The translations under genes and the position numbers were made by a program. A stretch of DNA of 27,466 nucleotides from a virus, in IMG/VR virus record IMGVR_UViG_3300025727_000528, positions 1 to 27,466 of that record; one strand, given 5' to 3'. Below the pieces are notes generated by a model that was not told the origin of the DNA, ran no database searches, and saw only the letters and a program-made list of their open reading frames with translations. Below are positions 20,518 to 27,466 of this stretch, piece after piece (position 1 is the first letter of the stretch; the number at the start of each line of letters is the position of its first letter).

Positions 20518-21840
20518 ATGGCAACATTAAGTAATTTTGGTGAACAATTTGCATCTAAGGTACTCCGAAAGGTATACCAGAGTGCAGTTGTTGACGCTAT
20601 TGCAAACAGAAACTACGAAGGAGACATTAAAAAGCCAGGAGATAGAGTAAACATTCTATCTTTCCTTAACGATATACTACTAAGTGACTACACAGTTGGG
20701 TCAGACATGCCGTCTGAAACAATCGTAGACCACGAAGATATACTTATCGTAGAGAAAAGAAAGAGTTACAACTTCTCTCTTGACCGATTGGAAGACCTCT
20801 TCACATACGGTGGAGATATTCCTGATGTCCTTGTTGAGAACTCTGCTAAAGTACTTGAGCGAGAAATTGATACATATGTATTGAATAAGACCGCTGAAAA
20901 TGCTAAAGCAGGTTCATGGATTGGTACAAACATCATAGTAGCTGGCTCAGGTCAGACTATGGCATCTATTGCTACAACAGCAACAGGCGGAACAGTAACA
21001 ATCTCAACCAACGTAGTGAATGGAGGTGGAGTATCACCTGCTGAAAACCCAGCAGATGGTCTTCTTTACATGACAGGGTTTGAAGGTTCAGACCTATTCA
21101 AAGGATTCCGACTTCGTTCAACAGCAGCCTTTGTTTCTCCTTGGTATAGAATATCAGGAGTTACAAGTTCAATCTCAGCTACTCTTACAGAGTGGGATGA
21201 GGCAACAGGAGGTTCTGACTTTGCAGAAGGAGACACACTACGTGGACTCTTCGGTGGAGACGGTATTTCATTCCCTAAATATGGAGATGGAAATGCTAAA
21301 TTGACAACAATGGCAAGTCTTGGATGGGAGATTCAAGCAGCAATCGCAACAGCGGTTACAGCTTCTACTATCTATGACCAAACAACTCTTCTATCAGAAG
21401 CGTTGGATGAAAACGAAGTTCCAACGGAATCTCGTAAAATCACACTACCGCCATCAGGTATCACTATGCTTCGTCAAGCTAGTGAACTACAACCTACAGG
21501 AATTGCTGAGATTTTCTCAGGTACAGTTCTAAATGGTCGTGTAATGCGACTTGGTGGGTTTGATGTTCACTCAGCAGCAGGTTCAAGAGTATCTACTAGA
21601 ACAGGTCGCTCAACAGCGGCAGGATTTGGTGGAGACCTTGCACTAACGGCAGGAGTAACAGGTTACCAGATTCCAGCAAACCAAATCGGTTTCGTTACAT
21701 TTGCAGACAAATGGAGTGAGTCCCGAGTTGTAGATGCTGAAAAGCAATTTGCTAAACTATATCAAGGACTATTCCTCTACGGAGCGAAAGTACCTGATTT
21801 AGCAAGGAAGCTTGGAGCTATGCTCTTTGGTAGTTTTTAG
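20518..21840 (+). CDS. major capsid protein, 440 aa
   Basis: Identified by position after the scaffold, length and sequence style: N-terminal arm (MATLSNFGEQFASKVLRKVY), an E-loop-like segment (VGSDMPSETIVDHEDILIVE), a long spine-helix-like region (VLVENSAKVLEREIDTYVLN) and a C-terminal region with YGAKVPDLARKLGAMLFG. This fits an HK97-fold coat protein. Residues of roughly 135-240 are Gly/Thr/Ser-rich beta sequence and may be an inserted surface domain, as in P22-like coat proteins. In this gene several codons appear GC-richer than in the sugar cassette, as expected for a highly expressed gene. No Shine-Dalgarno precedes the ATG. Confidence 0.8.
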   Translation: MATLSNFGEQFASKVLRKVYQSAVVDAIANRNYEGDIKKPGDRVNILSFLNDILLSDYTVGSDMPSETIVDHEDILIVEKRKSYNFSLDRLEDLFTYGGDIPDVLVENSAKVLEREIDTYVLNKTAENAKAGSWIGTNIIVAGSGQTMASIATTATGGTVTISTNVVNGGGVSPAENPADGLLYMTGFEGSDLFKGFRLRSTAAFVSPWYRISGVTSSISATLTEWDEATGGSDFAEGDTLRGLFGGDGISFPKYGDGNAKLTTMASLGWEIQAAIATAVTASTIYDQTTLLSEALDENEVPTESRKITLPPSGITMLRQASELQPTGIAEIFSGTVLNGRVMRLGGFDVHSAAGSRVSTRTGRSTAAGFGGDLALTAGVTGYQIPANQIGFVTFADKWSESRVVDAEKQFAKLYQGLFLYGAKVPDLARKLGAMLFGSF

Positions 21841-21841
21841 T

Positions 21842-21913
21842 AGCTAATTAGCTCGTTCGTAGTCGGACATTTCTCCTTTCGCAGAATGCCTGACTACACG
21901 AAAGGGAGCGAGC
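21842..21913 (+). promoter_or_regulatory. structured region after the capsid gene, with alternative hairpins
   Basis: Directly after the capsid stop is a 12-base perfect palindrome, AGCTAATTAGCT (21842-21853). Overlapping it, GCTCG (21851-21855) can pair with CGAGC (21909-21913) and GTAGTC (21859-21864) with GACTAC (21892-21897). In competition, CTCCTTTCG (21873-21881) can pair with CGAAAGGGAG (21899-21908, one bulge). The two folds share bases only partly but cannot form together in full. There is no T-run, so this is not a standard terminator. Confidence 0.5.
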
Positions 21914-21921
21914 ATACCCTT

Positions 21922-22677
21922 ATGTTTATAAAACTAAAAAGACTGTTCTTTAAAATTTTACGGAAGAACCCAGCTAAGATGCCTATGGTTCAATACTGGA
22001 AACATACTAATGCTGTACAAGCAAAAGTAATGGAAATAGATGGTGTTACAGTGATGCAAATGGATGGAGAACCCCATATATTCCCTGGATTCCCTCGTGG
22101 TTGGCTCTTATATGGTCAATTATCTAAACTAAAGCATGAAATAAAGAATCAGATATTTAACGATAACTGGTCTAATTTAGAGACAAATGAACCATTTAAT
22201 GTGTGTAAACCACTAGAAAACATCTATGAATTGATGAAAGATACTGAATATGACAGGCTACCTGCTAGTAAAATGGTTAAGTCTGTAAGAGAGATACATA
22301 GAGCGTGGACTAAGATAGGTACACACCTACAATTAAGGGACTTAATATGTTTTATCTTACAAGAAGATGACTCTTATCGTTTTAGACTTCAATGGCTAGC
22401 TTCATACTTCCCTATTCTTAAGTTTTTTAACCCAGCAAAGGCGTTTACAAAAGCACTACCTTGGTTAGAACATGGAGAAATAATAGGAGATATGAAAGAA
22501 AGGCAGAGGTTATTTCGTAGGATTATAACCACACTACTTGAAGATGAGAGTGTCAGACAGCAGTTTAATGCACTTTTTAGAGAGATAAGATGGCGAAGAG
22601 TTAAATTAAGTAAAGCAGATAAGTACTTCTTTAGAGGTAAATACTACAAAGTAGACTTAGATAAGTTTGATTACTAA
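21922..22677 (+). CDS. conserved-type phage head/tail protein, function unknown, 251 aa
   Basis: The frame is open from ATG 21886, but the first 12 codons from there would lie inside the hairpin region. ATG 21922 gives a basic, phage-like N-terminus (MFIKLKRLFFKILRKNPAKM), so I prefer it. The protein is alpha/beta and rich in aromatic and basic residues (FPGFPRGWLLYGQLSKLKHE, REIHRAWTKIGTHLQLRD). No family is recognised. Its place between capsid and tail genes suggests a head-completion or connector role. The final A of its stop starts the next ATG. Confidence 0.6.
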   Translation: MFIKLKRLFFKILRKNPAKMPMVQYWKHTNAVQAKVMEIDGVTVMQMDGEPHIFPGFPRGWLLYGQLSKLKHEIKNQIFNDNWSNLETNEPFNVCKPLENIYELMKDTEYDRLPASKMVKSVREIHRAWTKIGTHLQLRDLICFILQEDDSYRFRLQWLASYFPILKFFNPAKAFTKALPWLEHGEIIGDMKERQRLFRRIITTLLEDESVRQQFNALFREIRWRRVKLSKADKYFFRGKYYKVDLDKFDY

Positions 22678-22802
22678 TGAAGACTACAAGAAATACAAAA
22701 GTTTGTAAGAAATGTGGAGTAGAGATACCAAAAGGTATATTTTGCAGGTTTCATCAAGAGAGAAAAGTTATTGAAAATAATATATGGCATCAACAGAAAT
22801 AA
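22677..22802 (+). CDS. small zinc-finger-like protein, 41 aa
   Basis: ATG 22677 shares a base with the preceding stop and the frame runs to TAA at 22800-22802, 19 bases into the next gene. The sequence contains VCKKCGVEIPKGIFCRFHQ, with C10-x2-C13 and C23-x2-H26, a clear single zinc site. Tiny proteins of this 'CxxCG..IP.G.fC..H' kind resemble rubredoxin-type zinc knuckles. Function is unknown; overlaps on both sides support translation. Confidence 0.6.
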   Translation: MKTTRNTKVCKKCGVEIPKGIFCRFHQERKVIENNIWHQQK

Positions 22803-24136
22803 AAGCATTAAGTTTCATATCAGGAGAGAGTTCATCCCCTGACTTATCAGATGGTGGTTTCTCACCAGACTCATTTGGTATAAACTTATCCAAGACAAAA
22901 GGGATGCTTTATTTCACAGAGAGTCCAACAGAAAGAGCTGGTGTGACTCTCACAGGTAATATAGTAGCCTCTTGCGTAGACCCTGCACTTACAGGTAATG
23001 ATGCTTATTATATAGCAGATGATGGTTCTTTCTATACATATAATGGAACTACATTTACTGATAAAAGAGCTGCCGCAGCAAACTATACTTATCAACTTGG
23101 TTCAACAGATATGATTCCTTTTAATGATGGAAACTTCTACTTCACCTCAAAGACAACAATAGGGCAGTTTGATAACAATATGGGAACTGTTACAGAAGAT
23201 TGGTGGAGTGGATTAGATTCATCATATCGTCATCCTGTAGAAGTGGTGGAAAAGAAGCTCTTTGTAGGAGATAAAAACCTAATTCTTTACTATGATGGCA
23301 CAACTTCAGGTACAGCGTTTACCCTACCAGCAGGACAGAATATAACCTCATTACGAAAACACCCTAATGGTACTTCCCTGCTCGCCTTTACAGGTGGTAC
23401 AGCAGACTTCTCACACACTAGAAATGGTGCAGGGAAAGTGTATTACTGTGACCCTACTTTACAAGGAGCATCAGTAGATGGGTGGAGTAGAGAAGTAGAG
23501 CTAGAGGCACAGGTGGAGGGTACAAGGAATGTAGGAGGTACTATATTTGTAACTTGGGGTAAGAATGTAGGTATATTTGATGGTAATGGACTAACTCCCT
23601 TAAATAAGGTATTAGAAACATCAGGTACTACTTACTCACAAAGTATGACTAATATGGAGGATATCTTTGTTATAAGAGATGGTCGGTTGGTTCTATGTTA
23701 TGGGAATCTAGGTAATGGAAATGCTTGGTGGAAACTACACAGAGAAGCAGTAGATGATATAAACAATCTTCATTATAAAGGAGATAATGTTCTTTTAATG
23801 GCAACAGATAATGACGACTTAAATGAAATAGACTTAGATACTGCTGGTACAAATGGACAGTTTAGAACTAATAGAATGACTTATAATAGTGAGGTAGAGG
23901 TTAAAAGATTTGATTTAATACATGATGAAACTACTATAAGTACAGTTGCTACTTTTTCTGAAGTAAAATTAGATGGCTCAACAAATATAATAGAGAGTAA
24001 AGAATACTCAACAGCTACACACTTTACACGCTTCCCCTCAGATATTAAATCAAATATGTTTCAGTTTGGAATAAATCCATCATCAGGAGCAATAGGATAT
24101 AAATATATAAGAATAGGATATGACCCAATCAAATAA
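22784..24136 (+). CDS. tail-type structural protein, beta-propeller-like, 450 aa
   Basis: A beta-rich protein with repeated blocks of about 40-50 residues that each contain an aromatic and Gly/Asp turn (YYIADDGSFYTYNGTTF, LFVGDKNLILYYDGT, IFVTWGKNVGIFDGNGL, DNVLLMATDNDDLNEIDLD). Such repeats suggest a beta-propeller, like tail nozzle or hub proteins of podoviruses. The N-terminal segment (ALSFISGESSSPDLSDGGF) is extended. The location between the capsid gene and the adaptor-like gene fits. The assignment rests on pattern and context only. Confidence 0.55.
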   Translation: MASTEIKALSFISGESSSPDLSDGGFSPDSFGINLSKTKGMLYFTESPTERAGVTLTGNIVASCVDPALTGNDAYYIADDGSFYTYNGTTFTDKRAAAANYTYQLGSTDMIPFNDGNFYFTSKTTIGQFDNNMGTVTEDWWSGLDSSYRHPVEVVEKKLFVGDKNLILYYDGTTSGTAFTLPAGQNITSLRKHPNGTSLLAFTGGTADFSHTRNGAGKVYYCDPTLQGASVDGWSREVELEAQVEGTRNVGGTIFVTWGKNVGIFDGNGLTPLNKVLETSGTTYSQSMTNMEDIFVIRDGRLVLCYGNLGNGNAWWKLHREAVDDINNLHYKGDNVLLMATDNDDLNEIDLDTAGTNGQFRTNRMTYNSEVEVKRFDLIHDETTISTVATFSEVKLDGSTNIIESKEYSTATHFTRFPSDIKSNMFQFGINPSSGAIGYKYIRIGYDPIK

Positions 24137-24335
24137 CATAGCACCAGAAGTACCAAATGAAAACCACATTCTTAACATAGAAGGGTTTATAGAGACCTTT
24201 ACAGAAGCACCCACTTATACACCAAAGAAACTCTCACAACAGGTCGTCTTAGTGAGAGCAGGGGGAAGCACATCAGCTTACTTCTATGACACACTTAATA
24301 CACAATGGAATCAGGTAACCTTAACTTCAATATAA
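24120..24335 (+). CDS. small hypothetical structural protein, 71 aa
   Basis: A 71-residue protein with an extended, Asn/Pro-rich N-terminus and a beta-hairpin-like C-terminus (QVVLVRAGGSTSAYFYDTLN). It overlaps the upstream gene by 17 bases and is one base from the downstream start, so it belongs to the tail operon. The C-terminal 'VRAGGSTSAYFYD...WN' pattern recurs in small environmental phage proteins of unknown role. Confidence 0.55.
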   Translation: MTQSNNIAPEVPNENHILNIEGFIETFTEAPTYTPKKLSQQVVLVRAGGSTSAYFYDTLNTQWNQVTLTSI

Positions 24336-24336
24336 T

Positions 24337-25038
24337 ATGTTAGTCACATCAAATGATATAAAAAATGACGTAATAGTAAAACTAGGTATCACAACTACCA
24401 CAGCTTTTTATACTGACGCAATCTTAGATGATTGGATTCAACAAGCAGAGAGATGGGCTACTGCTTATAGGAAATGGCCTTTCTCAGAGGGTAAACAAGA
24501 AACTACTTATACCTCAGCTAATGAGGAATGGAACTTTGAAGGAATTAAAGCAGACTCTATACGAATACTACAAATAGGAGGTAAGAGATTTGAAAAGGTT
24601 ACTTTTGAAGACTATCAAATATTTAAAGAAGAGGAAGCATCAGGAACAGATAAAATCTTCTCTGACTTTGGTAGAACTGTATATATAAATCCTAACACAG
24701 ACGCATCAGGTACTCTTACAACTTGGGGTCAATTCCCACCTGTAGCTATTGATATGACTGAGCTTACTTCAACAACAATCTTCTCTAATGGAGATGAGGA
24801 GGGTAATACCGCTATTGTGGAAGAGGTGCTTTCGTATGCTAATACAAGAGAAAAGAAAGAAGACGTAGCAAACTTCCATCATGACAGAGCAACACAGATA
24901 CTAGACGGAGTATTTAAGAATTACCTTGATGAACAATTTAACTATAAGACATACAAGACTAGAGGAGGTATGTTTAAAAGAGTTAATGTGGTTCATGGAG
25001 ATATACAAGATGCCCTTATAAAACGTAATCAATTCTAA
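24337..25038 (+). CDS. head-tail adaptor/connector-like protein, 233 aa
   Basis: The N-terminal half is helical (IKNDVIVKLGI, ILDDWIQQAERWATAYRKWPF), then strands (IRILQIGGKRFEKVTFEDYQ, RTVYINPNTDASGTLTTWGQ) and a final helical section (ATQILDGVFKNYLDEQF). Small helical adaptor proteins that dock under the portal, such as P22 gp4-like accessory factors, have this type of N-terminus. The position among tail genes supports it. Confidence is moderate, as no unique motif is present. Confidence 0.55.
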   Translation: MLVTSNDIKNDVIVKLGITTTTAFYTDAILDDWIQQAERWATAYRKWPFSEGKQETTYTSANEEWNFEGIKADSIRILQIGGKRFEKVTFEDYQIFKEEEASGTDKIFSDFGRTVYINPNTDASGTLTTWGQFPPVAIDMTELTSTTIFSNGDEEGNTAIVEEVLSYANTREKKEDVANFHHDRATQILDGVFKNYLDEQFNYKTYKTRGGMFKRVNVVHGDIQDALIKRNQF

Positions 25039-25039
25039 T

Positions 25040-26833
25040 ATGGCAATTCAACATCAAGTACAAGCAGGAGATACAGTTTCAGCAATAGCAAAGCGTTTTA
25101 ATGTACGCCCTGAAGATGTTTCTGGTTTTCGCTCAAATGACCCTAATGTAATCTTCCCAGGGGAAACTTTAAATATTCAACAGCAAACACTAGCACCAGA
25201 GGGTACACCACAAGCTCCACAGCAAGGACAAGTGGTAGATGGTTCAGCTCTACAACCAGCACAAGGTCAAAACGTAGTAGCTCCAACCCCTGAACTTCCT
25301 GCATCAGTAGAACAAACAGCACAGATACAACCTGCACAGCCCCCAGTGGATGCAGGAGCGGGTGCAATAACAGAAACTATTAAACAGTCAGGGGAGCAGG
25401 CAGAAGCCCCTACAGTGGCTGTTACGCCTGAAACTCCCATATCTCCAATACAAGACCTTGCAGACCAGACTTTTGAACAAGCTGCGGCAAGTGCAGAGAG
25501 CTTCTTTACACCATCAGGAGCAGAAATATCACCAGAGGGAGAACTTGTAAACCCACCAGAAGAACAACTAGACCAAGCTCTAGGTCAGTTTGGTATCTCA
25601 GGAGAAGCAGTAGGTCAAGGTTTTCAAACTAACCCATTTGGTACTATTTCAGATATAGTACAACAAGTAATGCAGATGACAGGACTTCCTGATACTAGAG
25701 AACAAGTAACCAGTACAGCAAATGAAATTGAAGACTTAGAGAATGAAAGAGATAGACAAATAGCAGATATACAAGATGACCCATTCTCATCAGTGTCTTC
25801 TAAACGACAAAGAGCTCAAAATGTAAGTGATACTTTTGATAAAAGAATAAATGCAAGAGTAAACAAACTCACACTTCTACAATCAGGGCAAGAAACAGCA
25901 AGACGGCAAGCACAATTCGCAGCTACAACTGCTATTAACTTATTTGGACAACAGCAAGAGTTCCAAGCAGATGAGGTAGAAAGGATATTAGATAGAGAAG
26001 AGAAGCAGTTAGAGGCGGAAAGGGGACTAGGAAAAGAAAAACTGGAAAGCCAATTATTACAAGAAAGAATTACGAGTGAACGATTAAGTCAAGCTAAAAC
26101 GAAAGCACAAACCGCAGGAATTATTGCAGATACAAGTGGTATATCAACTGAAGCATCAGGACAATTTGCAGGTATTATAGATGCAGCGTCTAACCTTGTA
26201 GGAGCAGAAAGGGGAAAGACAAGTAGGCGTGCTATAACAAAAGCTGTTGCTGATGGAGATTATGCAACCGCATATGCGGAAGTTGCTAATAATGTTGAAG
26301 CATCACTTACTGGCACAGTAAAAACTCGTTTTGCTAATTCAAGAAATGATATACAAGTAATGGCGGGTATGCGTAATACTATTGAACAATATGCAGCAGA
26401 GGGAGGGGATATGAGTTTATTGAGAGGTAAAACAGAAGAAATAGAGCGTAAACTAGGAATACTTGCTGAAGACCCTAAAGCAACAGCAATAGCGGTACAA
26501 TTACAAAGAGAATTCCAAACATATAGGAATATAATGACAGGAGCAGCCTTTACACCAGCAGAATCACGAGAATACGCATCTGTAAACCCACGAAGTACAG
26601 CAAGTATAGAACTTAACTTAGCTACAATAGACGGAGCATTAAATCAACTTGAGAATAGAATTACAGGGACAGTAAACGCTAGAATACCAACAGCCTCTAA
26701 ACTTTTTGATGTTGTTACAGGTGAAGCACAGTTAGACTTAGACCCAGCAACAGCACCAGTAGGAACTATGTTAAATATGGGTGGGTCGGTATATAGAAAG
26801 ATAGGAGAAGATGAATATGAGTTAATACAATAA
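25040..26833 (+). CDS. LysM-domain internal virion/ejection-type protein, 597 aa
   Basis: Residues 5-47 form a LysM module (HQVQAGDTVSAIAKRFNV through FPGETLNIQ), a fold that binds peptidoglycan or other GlcNAc-containing chains. Residues 48-150 are a Gln/Pro/Ala-rich linker. Residues of roughly 225-355 are long charged helices of coiled-coil type (EDLENERDRQIADIQDD). The C-terminal domain ends GTMLNMGGSVYRKIGEDEYE. A cell-wall-binding tip with long helices, located after the adaptor, suggests a protein ejected into or through the cell wall at infection. No lytic catalytic domain is visible. Confidence 0.65.
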   Translation: MAIQHQVQAGDTVSAIAKRFNVRPEDVSGFRSNDPNVIFPGETLNIQQQTLAPEGTPQAPQQGQVVDGSALQPAQGQNVVAPTPELPASVEQTAQIQPAQPPVDAGAGAITETIKQSGEQAEAPTVAVTPETPISPIQDLADQTFEQAAASAESFFTPSGAEISPEGELVNPPEEQLDQALGQFGISGEAVGQGFQTNPFGTISDIVQQVMQMTGLPDTREQVTSTANEIEDLENERDRQIADIQDDPFSSVSSKRQRAQNVSDTFDKRINARVNKLTLLQSGQETARRQAQFAATTAINLFGQQQEFQADEVERILDREEKQLEAERGLGKEKLESQLLQERITSERLSQAKTKAQTAGIIADTSGISTEASGQFAGIIDAASNLVGAERGKTSRRAITKAVADGDYATAYAEVANNVEASLTGTVKTRFANSRNDIQVMAGMRNTIEQYAAEGGDMSLLRGKTEEIERKLGILAEDPKATAIAVQLQREFQTYRNIMTGAAFTPAESREYASVNPRSTASIELNLATIDGALNQLENRITGTVNARIPTASKLFDVVTGEAQLDLDPATAPVGTMLNMGGSVYRKIGEDEYELIQ

Positions 26834-26837
26834 TATT

Positions 26838-27466
26838 ATGGCAACATTTACACTAGCACAATTACAAGAACAACATGGAGAGGTAAAACCCAAAAAGGTC
26901 TTTTCTTTGGAAGACATACAGCAACAACAAACCCAACAAACACAAGGTAATCAGTTTGAATTAGGTGAAAGGTCTACCGAGGGTCTTAGTGGTGTAGGTA
27001 AGTTTGTACTTGGTGCAACAGGTGGTAGAAAAATAGCAGAGGGATTAGGACAGGCTATTGCAGCCCCAGGAATTCAAAGAACTTTGGCTAAAGAGCAAGA
27101 AGAAACATTTGCAATGCAACAAAAAGGATTAGAACTTATACGAGCTAAAAGAGCAAGGGGGGAAGATACATCACGATTAGAGAAAGCCTTAGAGGGAAGT
27201 AGAGAATTAACAGCATTTTTAGCAGGTTCACAACAAGACTTTGGAGAATCACTTGTCACTGGTAAAGAGATAGCTGGTTCAGCATTACGGTTAGGAACAT
27301 TCGCAGCAGGTGGAACTCTTGGAAAGTTTGCAACGAAAGCATTTGCACTTGGTAAAGCTACAACCTTTGCAGGCGGTGCATTGCGAGGTGCGGGGGCTGG
27401 AGCAGCTACTGGTGGAGTATTTGGAGGTGCTACAGGTGCTGGTGTAGCCCTAGAGGAGGGCAAGGG
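26838..27466 (+). CDS. Gly/Ala-rich virion protein, runs off the window (partial)
   Basis: ATG 26838 opens a frame that has no stop before the window ends (at least 209 codons). It begins with a Gln-rich stretch (FTLAQLQEQHGEVKPKKVFS and DIQQQQTQQTQGNQF), goes on with charged helices (GLELIRAKRARGEDTSRLEK) and then a Gly/Ala-rich, hydrophobic region (TFAGGALRGAGAGAATGGVF). Gly/Ala-rich hydrophobic stretches of this kind occur in internal ejection proteins and tape-measure-like proteins that insert in membranes. Its place right after the LysM protein supports an ejection-complex role. The long antisense frame here is a shadow of this gene. Confidence 0.65.
   Translation, partial: MATFTLAQLQEQHGEVKPKKVFSLEDIQQQQTQQTQGNQFELGERSTEGLSGVGKFVLGATGGRKIAEGLGQAIAAPGIQRTLAKEQEETFAMQQKGLELIRAKRARGEDTSRLEKALEGSRELTAFLAGSQQDFGESLVTGKEIAGSALRLGTFAAGGTLGKFATKAFALGKATTFAGGALRGAGAGAATGGVFGGATGAGVALEEGK

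Noticed and set aside
21301-21306. Other TTGACA hexamers inside genes (21301, about 7657)
   Set aside because: They lack a -10 box at proper spacing and lie within strongly coding sequence.
21080-21532. Two open frames inside the capsid gene in a second frame (74 and 70 codons)
   Set aside because: They are +1-frame shadows of the capsid gene with low-complexity Gln/Leu-rich products and no independent signals.
27074-27463. 129-codon antisense frame at the window end (Pro/Ala-rich)
   Set aside because: It is the shadow of the Gly/Ala-rich gene that starts at 26838 and runs off the window.

Overview
This window is part of a tailed bacteriophage genome (or a prophage-like contig), most likely podovirus-like. 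Every credible gene lies on the + strand. The base composition is AT-rich, and TAA, TAG and TGA all act as stops. It carries a recognisable packaging and head block: small terminase, large terminase, portal, scaffold, major capsid protein, head-tail adaptor, and likely ejection proteins. No tRNA, rRNA, CRISPR array, integrase or insertion sequence is visible. The host cannot be named. Clues are E. coli-type sigma70 promoters together with an almost complete lack of Shine-Dalgarno sequences; most starts sit in an AT-rich 'TAATATG' context.

Layout. (1) 1-1969: tail of an upstream gene, then a near-perfect promoter at 64-91 and a run of tiny early-type genes (a PGDYG-like phage protein, a DUF4177-like protein, small Cys-containing proteins). 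(2) 2189-10251: a compact nine-to-ten gene surface-sugar cassette behind a promoter at 1988-2017, with nearly all genes overlapping. It encodes a split transketolase, a DegT/WbpE-type aminotransferase, a CapD/WbpM-type dehydratase, a short WbpA-type nucleotide-sugar dehydrogenase, a WbpB/WlbA-type oxidoreductase, a WbpG/PseA-type amidotransferase, two glycosyltransferase-like proteins and a SAM methyltransferase. (3) 10254-12423: a membrane-anchored coiled-coil protein, an 11-residue Lys-rich peptide, the terminases and a small protein. (4) 12420-12767: a WbpD/WlbB-type acetyltransferase, stranded between terminase and portal. (5) 12848-19561: portal, two large proteins with matching V-x-V-P stalks, and a LamG-like protein. 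(6) 19654-21840: small protein, scaffold, major capsid protein. (7) 21922-27466: tail/connector genes, a LysM protein and a Gly/Ala-rich protein that runs off the end.

How the genes fit together. The main result is that the cassette plus the displaced acetyltransferase supply homologues of WbpA, WbpB, WbpE, WbpD, WbpG and WbpM. These are the enzyme set that makes 2,3-diacetamido-uronic acids, their acetamidino derivative and a 6-deoxy-HexNAc precursor in Pseudomonas-type O-antigens. This suggests that the phage remodels host surface polysaccharide or decorates its own virion with an unusual amino sugar. The second notable result is a repeated promoter-then-terminator module (12751-12840 and 19541-19635) just ahead of the portal and capsid transcription units. 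This order fits an attenuated or antiterminated late-gene leader.
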